Under the pieces are notes generated by a model. That model did no database searches, had not been told where the DNA came from, and was given only the letters and a program-made list of their open reading frames with translations. The position numbers were made by a program, and so were the translations under genes. 64,000 bases of DNA from CBDHGY01 sp965263325 (GTDB lineage: Bacteria; Pseudomonadota; Alphaproteobacteria; Caulobacterales; Hyphomonadaceae): NCBI GenBank assembly GCA_965263325.1, contig CBDHGY010000002.1, forward strand, positions 1,116,001 to 1,180,000, given 5' to 3'. The stretch's first letter is position 1. Every line of letters begins with the position of its first letter. Below, piece after piece: positions 17,062 to 26,031 of this stretch.

Positions 17062-18188
17062 GCGGCAACAACCCGTTCTGCCGCGCTAATCCAGGCATCC
17101 GCAACCATTTCAAAGTCCTCCGGACGGCTGTCCCATCCGAAACTCACACGAATAGCAGCCCCAGCAAGATCATCCGCTACCCCCATCGCGCCCAGAACGA
17201 GCGATCGCTTTACCTTTCCGGAGCTACAAGCAGAGCCCGACGAGACACACACGCCCGCGAGGTCCATCGCCATCACCTGCGTCTCTGCGCGAAAGCCTGC
17301 TCGCGCAAAGCAGCTGGTATTGGCGATACGTGGAGCGCTCTTGCCCATAACTACCGCGCCTGCTGCCTCGAGGCGTGCCTCCATCGCATCGCGCATAGCA
17401 GTAAGGTCAGAGAAAGTAGTAAGATCACGGACCGCCACTTCTGCTGCCGCTCCAAACCCCGCAATTCCGCTCAAATTCTCCGTACCTGATCGCACTGAGC
17501 GTTCTTGGCCGCCGCCGACTAAAACCGGCTTTACCGGTGCACCAGCGCGGATCCATAAAGCGCCCACGCCTTGAGGTCCGCCGCATTTGTGTGCTGATAG
17601 TGCCAGCGTATCGATGCCGAGCATCGCAACATTAACTGGAATTTTTCCAAGCCCCTGGACAGCGTCGCAATGCACCATGCCTCCAGCTTCTCGAACGAGC
17701 GCAGCCGCGTCCCGCACAGGCTGGATGACACCCGTTTCATTATTCGCAAGCATAATCGCAAGAACGGGAATGCCTGAGGTTTCTCGATCCCAGTTTGCCA
17801 GCCGCACGGCCAGTAGCTGCAAATCAAGCTCTCCATCGGCGTCGACATAAGCCGTTTCTACAACAACTCCTGAAGTACCAGCATTTTTTAACACCGCTTC
17901 ATGCTCTATTGCCGAAACGAGCAATGTACACTTTTGTTGCAATCCGGCGACAAGACCGTGAAGCGCCAACGCAGAAGCTTCCGTTCCTCCGCTGGTGAAG
18001 ACGATGTCCTGAGCGCGAGACCCAATCGCGTTGCCGACCTGTTCTCGCGCAGTCTCCAACATTTTGCGTGCCGCCCGGCCCGCAGTGTGCACAGAGGAGG
18101 GGTTGGCTCCGATATCCAGCGCGGCGAGCATAGCATCTCGCGCCTCAGGCCGCAGCGGTGCGGTTGCGTTATAGTCTGCATAGATCAT
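17058..18188 (-). CDS. cysteine desulfurase, NifS/IscS type
   Basis: A 376-residue PLP enzyme of class I. The catalytic Cys321 lies in the flexible loop SSGSACSSGKVKRS, and the PLP lysine is in LSAHKCGGPQGVG. The N-terminus YADYNATAPLRPEA is typical. In many alphaproteobacteria a desulfurase of this kind stands directly before sufB. Here two plus-strand lipoprotein genes separate them, so it must be transcribed on its own. It may supply sulfur to the SUF scaffold or to tRNA thiolation. No IscR gene accompanies it. Confidence 0.92.
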   Translation of the reverse strand: MIYADYNATAPLRPEARDAMLAALDIGANPSSVHTAGRAARKMLETAREQVGNAIGSRAQDIVFTSGGTEASALALHGLVAGLQQKCTLLVSAIEHEAVLKNAGTSGVVVETAYVDADGELDLQLLAVRLANWDRETSGIPVLAIMLANNETGVIQPVRDAAALVREAGGMVHCDAVQGLGKIPVNVAMLGIDTLALSAHKCGGPQGVGALWIRAGAPVKPVLVGGGQERSVRSGTENLSGIAGFGAAAEVAVRDLTTFSDLTAMRDAMEARLEAAGAVVMGKSAPRIANTSCFARAGFRAETQVMAMDLAGVCVSSGSACSSGKVKRSLVLGAMGVADDLAGAAIRVSFGWDSRPEDFEMVADAWISAAERVVAA

Positions 18189-18356
18189 TACCGGGCGGAT
18201 ATAATCCGAAATGCGATGTGAAGCGACCCCACTGGGACGTCATTGATCTCATCAATGCTTTAACTGAGGCAATGCAGAAAAATTTGCAATTTGCGCCCCG
18301 TTTCGATTACACGGCGCGTTCCAGCTGCAAATACACGTTAGAAAAGGCCCTCATAA

Positions 18357-19037
18357 ATGGCTGAACTCATTATTCCTGGCCCACAAGGACGCATCGAAGC
18401 CCGGTTTACCGAACCGCCTGAAGAGGGCGCGCCTATCGCCCTTATCCTGCATCCGCACCCAAAAGCCGGTGGCACCATGCAGGATCCGATAACCATCCAA
18501 ATGTACCAAATGTTCGAAGAGCGTGGATTTGGTGTGCTTCGCTACAACTCTCGCGGTGTTGGCCGCTCGCAGGGTGTTTACGATCAGGGCGTTGGTGAGT
18601 TGGAAGACGCGGCCTTCGTGCTCGATTACTTGGAGAGAATGGTTGAAAGCCCGCGCTATGTTTGGACTGCTGGCTACAGCTTTGGTGCCTGGATCACGCT
18701 ACAATTATTGATGCGCCGCCCGGAAATTGACGGCTTCTTCGCAATTTCACCACCGGCGAACCACTACGACCTTTCTTTTCTGGCACCCTGCCCGGCCTCC
18801 GGCCTGATTGTGTCTGGCGATAATGACGCGATATCAGGGCCCTCCGATGTAGAGCGGGCACTGCTGAAAGTGCGTGTTCAAAAAGGTGAAGTGATTGAAC
18901 GTGAGACGGTTCAAGGCGCTAACCACTTCTACGAAAATCGCCGCGACGAGCTGTTTGCGATTTGCGAAATGTACCTCGACCGCAGACTGGAAGAAGCCGA
19001 AGAAAAGCTGCGTCAGCAAACTGAAGAAGAAGGTTAA
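18357..19037 (+). CDS. alpha/beta hydrolase family protein
   Basis: A 226-residue alpha/beta hydrolase of the YpfH/dienelactone-hydrolase-like type found near SUF genes in alphaproteobacteria. The oxyanion region is LHPHPKAGGTM, the nucleophile elbow GYSFGAW (Ser about residue 107), an acid in VSGDNDAI, and the catalytic His in QGANHFY. No signal peptide is present. The last 20 residues form a charged helix. It is divergent from the NifS-type desulfurase, with a 168-base gap between them. Substrate is unknown. Confidence 0.85.
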   Translation: MAELIIPGPQGRIEARFTEPPEEGAPIALILHPHPKAGGTMQDPITIQMYQMFEERGFGVLRYNSRGVGRSQGVYDQGVGELEDAAFVLDYLERMVESPRYVWTAGYSFGAWITLQLLMRRPEIDGFFAISPPANHYDLSFLAPCPASGLIVSGDNDAISGPSDVERALLKVRVQKGEVIERETVQGANHFYENRRDELFAICEMYLDRRLEEAEEKLRQQTEEEG

Positions 19038-19140
19038 TCAAAGCGTTAACGCAGACGGTCACGTTTTGTGCATCTGCCAAGGAGCAAATTTACCTATTTA
19101 TGAACATATCCTTCCTGTGACAGTTTAGGATTTCGTTTGT

Positions 19141-19449
19141 ATGTCGAGGTATATCAGATTTGCGGTCTGCGCTGTTCTGGGCTTTGGCGTGGTTGCATTG
19201 TTTTTGTCAGACACTGGCAATGATGCACCGCCTAAGATGGAGCAGATTATTGCTCATGTTGATGCGCAACTGGCTGCCGAAGAAGCTAAAACTGAGGTGA
19301 AGGTGGTTTATCCGCCGAAGCCGAGACTGAGCGAGCAAGCTCGCAAAGCCCGCGAAAAGAGTGCGTTGGAGCGCGAATTGCGGTCTGCTCAGAAGATGGC
19401 CGAAGAACCACCTGCCACCGATAAGGTCACTGTTCGTCAGAAACCCTGA
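19141..19449 (+). CDS. small membrane-anchored protein of unknown function
   Basis: A 102-residue protein with an N-terminal hydrophobic helix (about 6-24) that could be a membrane anchor or uncut signal, followed by a highly charged region rich in Ala, Glu, Lys and Arg that is likely helical or coiled. No family is recognised. It lies 103 bases after the hydrolase gene and nine bases from the end of the convergent anmK gene. The coding call is moderate. Confidence 0.5.
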   Translation: MSRYIRFAVCAVLGFGVVALFLSDTGNDAPPKMEQIIAHVDAQLAAEEAKTEVKVVYPPKPRLSEQARKAREKSALERELRSAQKMAEEPPATDKVTVRQKP

Positions 19450-19458
19450 TTCTCACGT

Positions 19459-20586
19459 TTAGACGCCCAGCAACACGCCACCCTGCATTGGAGTGGGAAC
19501 GCCTGTTGTTTTCGGCCAGCTGATTGGCAAACCACGCAAACTGCGAACGGCCAGAAACGCGAATGCTTGAGCCTCAATAGCGCTGCCATCCCACCCCACG
19601 TCTTCGGCGCTAACAACCGGGCAGCTCAACGCTGACCCGAGCGCTTTCATCAGAGCAGGATTCAGTCTTCCGCCGCCGCACGCAACCACTTGTTCTGGCG
19701 CACCCGGTAGCAAGGCAATACCCGCGCTTACGGATCGCGCCGAGAATTCCGTTAGCGTTGCAACACCATCTTCAAAAGAAAGTCCGCGCGCCATATTCGC
19801 ATTAAAGTCAAATCGATCGAGAGATTTCGGCGGCAGCTCTGAAAACCATGGATGCTCAAGAAGTTGAGCGAGCAAACCTTCATGAACGCGCCCCGATCTT
19901 GCGAATTTACCCCCTTCATCATATCGCCCGCGACCATGCCCAACAATCCATTCATCAATAGGGCCGTTAGCCGGGCCTGTATCAAAAGCGATGAGCTCGC
20001 CATCTGTTGGCCGCGATGTGATATTCGCGACACCTCCCAGATTTAGTACACAAGCTGCCCCACTCCCCAGCCGATCCAGCAACGCGCTATGATAGGCTGG
20101 CGCAAGCGGCGCGCCTTGCCCTCCGGCAGCGACGTCAGCACTACGGAAGTCATAAACGAGTGGGATACCAAATGCTTGCTGCAACCGCGCTGCCGGGCAT
20201 AGTTGAAGCGTTGCCCCGATCGCCCCTGGCGCGGGTCGCCGATGGAGCACCGTTTGTCCGTGAATGCCAACGATCTCGGGGGGGGGACCGTCCCAGTTTT
20301 CCATGAGCAACCGGAAAGCCTCGTCATGAGTTGTAAAGATGACTCCTTCTGCAACGCCAAAGGCGCGATAAGGTTGCGGCCCTTTCCAATTCCATCGGCG
20401 GGCTTCATCGGTTGCCATTTGTAGCACGGCGCGCTCGCCAGATGTATATGGCCGTTCAATCGCGGGCCCAAACTCCAATACCCGCTCGCCATCGGTAAGG
20501 ATCAGGGCGGCATCAACCGCGTCGATTGATGTGCCCGACATAAATCCAACGGCCCAGACCGGTTCAAATTCATCTTGGCTGTTCAA
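19459..20586 (-). CDS. anmK: anhydro-N-acetylmuramic acid kinase
   Basis: A 375-residue sugar kinase that phosphorylates and opens 1,6-anhydro-MurNAc in cell-wall recycling. The phosphate loop GFMSGTSIDAVDAAL is at the N-terminus, followed by GIHGQTVLHRP-like and NLGGVANIT blocks and FDTGPANGPID. The start is a TTG at 20586 with GGGAG nine bases upstream. The gene is divergent from tyrS, with only 47 bases between the two starts, a common arrangement in this group. Confidence 0.95.
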   Translation of the reverse strand: MNSQDEFEPVWAVGFMSGTSIDAVDAALILTDGERVLEFGPAIERPYTSGERAVLQMATDEARRWNWKGPQPYRAFGVAEGVIFTTHDEAFRLLMENWDGPPPEIVGIHGQTVLHRRPAPGAIGATLQLCPAARLQQAFGIPLVYDFRSADVAAGGQGAPLAPAYHSALLDRLGSGAACVLNLGGVANITSRPTDGELIAFDTGPANGPIDEWIVGHGRGRYDEGGKFARSGRVHEGLLAQLLEHPWFSELPPKSLDRFDFNANMARGLSFEDGVATLTEFSARSVSAGIALLPGAPEQVVACGGGRLNPALMKALGSALSCPVVSAEDVGWDGSAIEAQAFAFLAVRSLRGLPISWPKTTGVPTPMQGGVLLGV

Positions 20587-20633
20587 ACTCAGCGGCTCCC
20601 GTGCTAACGCGCCGAACTTATGGAGATTCTATA

Positions 20634-21884
20634 ATGAGCGCCTACACATCGAAATTCCTGCAAACAATGCGCGATCGCGGGTTTATGAAACAAGCGACGC
20701 ACGAAGCGGAGCTGGATTCCTACTGCAATACAGGTGTGCCTGTGGCGTATATCGGGATTGACGCGACTGGCAACAGCGCTCATGTCGGGCACTTGGTTGG
20801 CATCATGATGCTTCGACACTTTCAGAAGTGTGGCGGAAAGCCGATCGTTCTGATTGGTGGCGGAACAACCAAAGTCGGCGACCCAACGGACAAAGAGAAG
20901 TCACGCCCGATCCTGACTGAAAAGCAAATCGCGGAGAATGCCGAGGGCATCAAAAAAGCCTACGGCGCATATTTGAAATTCGGGGATGGTCCTACAGACG
21001 CTATCATGGTCAACAACGCAGATTGGCTTGATGAGCTTGGCTATATCAACTTTCTCCGCGATATCGGAAAGTACTTCACCGTGAACACAATGGTGAAACA
21101 GGAAACGGTGGCGCGCCGTCTAAAGAATGAGCAGCCCTATACGTTTCTTGAGTTCAATTATCTGCTTCTCCAGTCCTATGATTTTCTCGAATTATCGCGT
21201 CGCCACGGCTGCATGCTTCAGATGGGCGGGTCTGACCAATGGGGCAACATCCTCGGCGGCGTCGACCTCATCCACAAAGCTGATAGCAAACAGGGATTTG
21301 GTCTTACCAGCCATCTGCTTACAACTGCATCTGGTGCAAAAATGGGCAAGACGGTTGATGGCGCAGTTTGGCTAAATGCTGAAAAAAAGAGCCCATACGA
21401 ATTCTGGCAATACTGGAGAAACACCGAAGATGCCGATGTTGGCCGCTTCCTAAAGCTATTTACCGAATTGCCGTTGGAAGAAATTACCAAGCTTGAGGCC
21501 CTCGAAGGTGCTCAGATCAACTCTGCGAAAATCGCGCTTGCGAACGCAGCAACAACACTTCTGCACGGAGAAGCGGCGGCGAAGGAGGCAGAAGCAGCCG
21601 CGAAAGCCGTCTTCGAACAGGGCAATTCGGCCGCCGCAATGCCAACGGTAGAATTCTCGCAGGCAGAGCTTGAGGCCGGAATACTTGTCGCCGCCGCATT
21701 CACAGCTGCCGGTCTCACGAAATCAAACGGTGAAGCACGCCGAATGATCAAACAGGGCGCTGCCAAGGTGAACGATGAGAAAGTCGTTGATGAAGGCGCA
21801 GTGTTGAACCTGTCCGATCTCGACGGGGACGCAATCAAACTATCGGCCGGCAAGAAACGTCATGCCCTGGTGAAGCCCGTCTAA
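20634..21884 (+). CDS. tyrS: tyrosyl-tRNA synthetase
   Basis: A 416-residue class I synthetase from the ATG at 20634 (MSAYTSKFL); an upstream in-frame start adds 11 residues that do not fit. The HIGH-type motif is in GNSAHVGHLVG, tyrosine-binding residues in LLQSYDFLEL and QMGGSDQWGNI, and the KMSKS-type loop reads KMGKT. A C-terminal S4 RNA-binding domain begins around TKSNGEARRMIKQGA. Its stop overlaps the stop of the convergent AsmA-like gene in CTAA. Confidence 0.96.
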   Translation: MSAYTSKFLQTMRDRGFMKQATHEAELDSYCNTGVPVAYIGIDATGNSAHVGHLVGIMMLRHFQKCGGKPIVLIGGGTTKVGDPTDKEKSRPILTEKQIAENAEGIKKAYGAYLKFGDGPTDAIMVNNADWLDELGYINFLRDIGKYFTVNTMVKQETVARRLKNEQPYTFLEFNYLLLQSYDFLELSRRHGCMLQMGGSDQWGNILGGVDLIHKADSKQGFGLTSHLLTTASGAKMGKTVDGAVWLNAEKKSPYEFWQYWRNTEDADVGRFLKLFTELPLEEITKLEALEGAQINSAKIALANAATTLLHGEAAAKEAEAAAKAVFEQGNSAAAMPTVEFSQAELEAGILVAAAFTAAGLTKSNGEARRMIKQGAAKVNDEKVVDEGAVLNLSDLDGDAIKLSAGKKRHALVKPV

Positions 21885-24800
21885 AACTCTTCCGGCGGCG
21901 GCAATGGCGCAACTGGCGGCGGCGGCGCGACGTTTGGATCGCCCTCGGGAAGCGGCTCATCTGCTGGGTTCTCGAACACGCGGCGCAACACGCCAGGCGT
22001 GATAGCCGAGAGAGGGTTGATTGTTACATTTGCTTCTGCAAGCGAGCCGCGCACCCCATAGGTGAGAGAGAAGACGCCCTCGCCCTCACGGCTGACAAAT
22101 AAGTCTCCCAAAATCGGAACCCCGCCAAGTGCTGAATTGATGCCAAAGCTCGGCACGAGAACACCATCGACGCGCAGCGCCTGTCCATCTGTACGAATCC
22201 ATCCATTTGCTGTGAGCCCAAGCGCAGGCCCTTGCGCACGCGCACCTTTCACCGTGTATCGTTCACCAGCAATTGTGAGCGGCACCTCAATGTTTGAAAA
22301 TAGCACGCCCTCGCCAGACAAAGTATCCGCCAATCCGCGCAATGAGGCGAGCGACAGAATTTGCGTCAGAAAGGGTGCATTTCGAAGCCTGGCATCCTTG
22401 ATCTGAATATCGAGCCTGGTGGGAAGTTCCCCATATCCGAGCGTGCCAGACACAGTCATGGTGCCGCCTGATATGAAGTCATCACCGAGGAAAGCTTCTG
22501 TCATGAAACCAGCATTTCCCGCCGAAATATCCAGCCTTGGCGCACGTGAGTTGCGACCTTCATACGCAATATCAATCACAGACTTGTCCGATAGCTCACC
22601 ATTGGCCCGGAAGGTTTGCAAGCCGGCATCGGTGTTCTCCAGCTCAACTTTCGCCCCGCTGACAATCACACCCTCGCGCAGACGCATTTTCTGAACGTCG
22701 GCCTCAAGTGATACACCCCCGCGCACGAATTCGTCACCGCCGCCAACACCGCCCATCGCACCTGAAATATCTAGGAACTCTCCTTCAAGTTTGATGTCCA
22801 AGCCACCATTAGCGGTTCGCTTGACTGTGCCAAAGACATCCGCGACATCATCAACGAACGCGCGGCGCAAGTTTGCTGACAGAAGCCTATTCCCCGCTCC
22901 CAGAACGAAATCGCCATCAATAAGAAGGTCATCAGACTCAAAGAACGCCGTTGTAACCGGCGTGCCTTCAGATGGCTTAAATGAAATTCTGGCACGCCCA
23001 GGCTTGCCCACCGGCTTACCCCACCCGAGTTCAGCAATATCCAGCCGCGCGTCAAACAAATCGATGGCAACGTTGGCTTCGACGAGTTCGCTACCATCGG
23101 TTAGCGCTTGAATTTCAACCGGAGCTTCCCCTGTCAAATAGGCTCGGCCTAGGAAGCCGAACCGATTCATCACATCTGGATCAATAATAGAAGTTGCTGA
23201 GAGGCTGGATGGCGCGTCTCCGTCATTGAAGCCATCGCGCCAAGAAAACTGTACCGGCATAGCCCCCCATTGTCCGAATCCGGAAATCGTCATGGACGTT
23301 TCATTGACTTCAATCTTTGTCGATGCGTCGGTTAAGTCGATGCCATACGCTGCGGCCTTCAATCCGGCACCTTTGGCATTTCCTTTGGCGGTAAATCGAA
23401 GTGCGTCCGGAGCCACTGACTTCAGCGCGGGCCTAAACAGCTCTAACTCGCCTTCTGCCGAACCAGACAAGGTGTCGGGATCAAACCCGGTTCGTGTTTG
23501 AATTTGCAGGCGAGAGTCCGAAACGATTTTAACAATATCCCGCACTTCGCCTGCGGCTTTCGCATAAACACGAAAGTCGCCACCCTTAGGATTCATTTGA
23601 GGCAACTCATAAATGCCATCGGTGAGCGCCACGGTCGCAATAGATCCCTCGCTGGCGATAGCTTTAAAACTGTTACCGGTAAGTCGGCCACTCCCATTCG
23701 GCACCAACACGGGCGGGACATCATCCAGAAATTGGATCTTCACATCGCTTGCAGAAAACGTCGCCAAGAGCGCATCATCGGCAAGGAATTTTTGGGCGAA
23801 ACTGTCCTGGCGAATATTGAGCATCACTTCGGCTTCATCTAGCGTCGCCTCCAGTATTCGCTCTCGCGTAAAGTCTCTGGCACCTTTGCCTAATTTTACT
23901 GGCCAGTAGTTCAAGACCATTTCAGGTGACGCGGGGCCTTTCAGCCGCGCTGTGGCTTCCAGCGCGAATGGCAAATCGGTCTCAACACTTTTTTCTAGCA
24001 GAGCAGCTTTGCCAGCACCACGAAAGTCCAGCCCACCTGTTTTGAACGCCGCTGTGTCGGCAACCAACCTGCGTTTTTCTATGTCAATTTTCCCGGTCAC
24101 ACTCACATCTGAGAGTTGCCATGCGCTTTCAAACATGGGCGTTAGGTCAAGGGCGAGATCTTCGCTCGTGATCTCAAATGAACGGGCACCTTCGGCACCA
24201 TGCAGAACATCTGACAGTTCTATCATCGCTGGACCAGACACGCGTTCGTGCTCCAGCGCTGTCAATTCGAGGTTAATGTCGTCCGTCTCAACATTGTATT
24301 TCGCATCGAAACCAAGCACCTTAAAATCGAGCGCTTGAGACTCGGTCTTAACGGCAATCGTCGACGGCTTCAGCTCAAGCCCTGCTTGTTGTAATCCTCC
24401 GCCCGTCGTCGCGGCTGCGTTAAATGACAATCCGCTAACGTCTCCTCGAAGCAGTTCTTTAGGCAGACCGAATTGTTTCGTAAGCGCCTCTAAGCTCCAG
24501 CCTTCAAGCCCTACTTGCCCTTCGATTTTGCCAAAGTCAGCTGGTGCAGAAAGCCCGATCAATAGACGTTCCGGCAACCCATCCCCACCATCTGCCGCCA
24601 GCAGCAAGGATATTTCTTCTTCGTTTCTGTTCAGCGTGCCCTTGGCATTGTTGACCCGCACGACATCTTCATTCGCTGAGTTGCGCGCAACAATAACGAA
24701 GTTTTCGAAACTAACCGCTTCAAATGTCTGGTTTTCATTAATAGCGCGCAGTGTACCGAGAGACGCTTGAAGACCGCGATTTGCCATCTCTAGAACCTCA

Positions 24801-25264
24801 ACCGGAGTTGTTGGCAGCTCACCCTCCGGCAAAATGATTGGAAATGGCGGTTCTCCGGCAACAGACCAACCGCCCTCTGATTGCTCAGCTAAAAGCTCTC
24901 CCGCCTTCAGATGCATTTCCAACGGCTCAATCTTGCCAAAGATGAGCGAACTTGCGTCGAGCACGATCTCTGCGCGCTTAGCAGATGCGCCAACGTCACC
25001 CTCATTATTTCGGAATGTGACGCCGTCGGCCGTGACGGTGATTCGTTTTTCAGAAGGTGACCATTCGAGATAGACTTTTTCTAACTCGACGGGGCGACCA
25101 TCACGCGAACTTGTTAAAGCGCGCTCAACATCGTCTCGGAAAATACCCAGCTCGACCGGGCCATTGGCCAGCATGAAGGCCAACACACCCACCGCAAGGA
25201 GCGCCAGCAGAATAAGTCCGCCAATGATCTCCAAAATTATTGTACTAGCGGTCTGTCGAACCAA
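21881..25264 (-). CDS. large AsmA-like/DUF3971 envelope protein (YhdP-like)
   Basis: An 1127-residue protein with one N-terminal membrane helix (about 10-32) and a long, repetitive, strand-rich periplasmic part. The segments PVELEKVYLEWSPSEKRITV near the start and the AsmA-like C-terminal block with LTANGWIRTDGQALRVDG and PSFGINSALGGVPILGDLFV identify the AsmA/YhdP group, which are thought to bridge the envelope and move lipids to the outer membrane. The tail is Pro-rich. The start is TTG at 25264 with GGAG eight bases before it. It is divergent from the peroxiredoxin gene. Confidence 0.85.
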   Translation of the reverse strand: MVRQTASTIILEIIGGLILLALLAVGVLAFMLANGPVELGIFRDDVERALTSSRDGRPVELEKVYLEWSPSEKRITVTADGVTFRNNEGDVGASAKRAEIVLDASSLIFGKIEPLEMHLKAGELLAEQSEGGWSVAGEPPFPIILPEGELPTTPVEVLEMANRGLQASLGTLRAINENQTFEAVSFENFVIVARNSANEDVVRVNNAKGTLNRNEEEISLLLAADGGDGLPERLLIGLSAPADFGKIEGQVGLEGWSLEALTKQFGLPKELLRGDVSGLSFNAAATTGGGLQQAGLELKPSTIAVKTESQALDFKVLGFDAKYNVETDDINLELTALEHERVSGPAMIELSDVLHGAEGARSFEITSEDLALDLTPMFESAWQLSDVSVTGKIDIEKRRLVADTAAFKTGGLDFRGAGKAALLEKSVETDLPFALEATARLKGPASPEMVLNYWPVKLGKGARDFTRERILEATLDEAEVMLNIRQDSFAQKFLADDALLATFSASDVKIQFLDDVPPVLVPNGSGRLTGNSFKAIASEGSIATVALTDGIYELPQMNPKGGDFRVYAKAAGEVRDIVKIVSDSRLQIQTRTGFDPDTLSGSAEGELELFRPALKSVAPDALRFTAKGNAKGAGLKAAAYGIDLTDASTKIEVNETSMTISGFGQWGAMPVQFSWRDGFNDGDAPSSLSATSIIDPDVMNRFGFLGRAYLTGEAPVEIQALTDGSELVEANVAIDLFDARLDIAELGWGKPVGKPGRARISFKPSEGTPVTTAFFESDDLLIDGDFVLGAGNRLLSANLRRAFVDDVADVFGTVKRTANGGLDIKLEGEFLDISGAMGGVGGGDEFVRGGVSLEADVQKMRLREGVIVSGAKVELENTDAGLQTFRANGELSDKSVIDIAYEGRNSRAPRLDISAGNAGFMTEAFLGDDFISGGTMTVSGTLGYGELPTRLDIQIKDARLRNAPFLTQILSLASLRGLADTLSGEGVLFSNIEVPLTIAGERYTVKGARAQGPALGLTANGWIRTDGQALRVDGVLVPSFGINSALGGVPILGDLFVSREGEGVFSLTYGVRGSLAEANVTINPLSAITPGVLRRVFENPADEPLPEGDPNVAPPPPVAPLPPPEEF

Positions 25265-25349
25265 CTGAACTACTCCATATACACTTACAGCAACGCTATC
25301 GTTACCAACGTTTAAGACGCTAATCTGTTGCGCACCAGAGGATGATCAC

Positions 25350-25817
25350 ATGAGCAAGCACCCAGAAGTCGGAAAAAAAGCACCTAAATTCAAAATGCCA
25401 ACCAATGGCGGCGGTGATGTGGCACTTGCTGACTTTGCTGGTAAACATCTCGTGCTTTATTTTTATCCCAAGGACGACACACCAGGATGCACAAAAGAGG
25501 CCATTGCGTTTTCGGAACATTTAGAAGAATTCACAAAGGCCGGAGCTGAAATTCTCGGCGTGTCAAAGGACACCGTCGCAAAGCACGACAAATTCGTCGA
25601 CAAACATGGTTTAACGATTCAGCTTGGTTCCGATGACGACGGAAAGGTCTGCGAAGCGTATGGCGTTTGGGTTGAGAAGAACATGTATGGTCGAAAATAT
25701 ATGGGAATTCAGCGCGCTACATTCTTGATAGGCCCGGATGGCAAGGTGAAAAAAATCTGGCCAAAGGTTAAAGTTGTCGGTCATGCGGAAGACGTTTTGG
25801 ATTCGATCTTAGATTGA
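25350..25817 (+). CDS. bcp: thioredoxin-dependent peroxiredoxin, Bcp/PrxQ family
   Basis: A 155-residue peroxiredoxin that reduces hydroperoxides. The catalytic Cys47 is in PKDDTPGCTKEA. The usual resolving Cys five residues on is Ile52 here, and the only other Cys is Cys101 in GKVCEAYGVW. It is therefore either a one-Cys enzyme or uses an unusual resolving position. A GAGGA ribosome binding site precedes the ATG. The 214-base gap after it leads to the M23 peptidase gene. Confidence 0.93.
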   Translation: MSKHPEVGKKAPKFKMPTNGGGDVALADFAGKHLVLYFYPKDDTPGCTKEAIAFSEHLEEFTKAGAEILGVSKDTVAKHDKFVDKHGLTIQLGSDDDGKVCEAYGVWVEKNMYGRKYMGIQRATFLIGPDGKVKKIWPKVKVVGHAEDVLDSILD

Positions 25818-26031
25818 TTTTTGTTAACTGTCTCTCAATCACGCAACTGTAATTCTAATAAGATAATCGAACTGCTGAGATTGGTAGGAAATCTGCATAA
25901 AAAAAGATGCTCAAGGGTCTTTCATTCGATACCAGAATTAGGCTATCTATAACGCTCTGGGCAGAGGGAGACGGTAGGGAACTCAATTTTTCCTTATCGA
26001 AGAGAAAACAGTCAGTATCGGGCAGCGCGTA

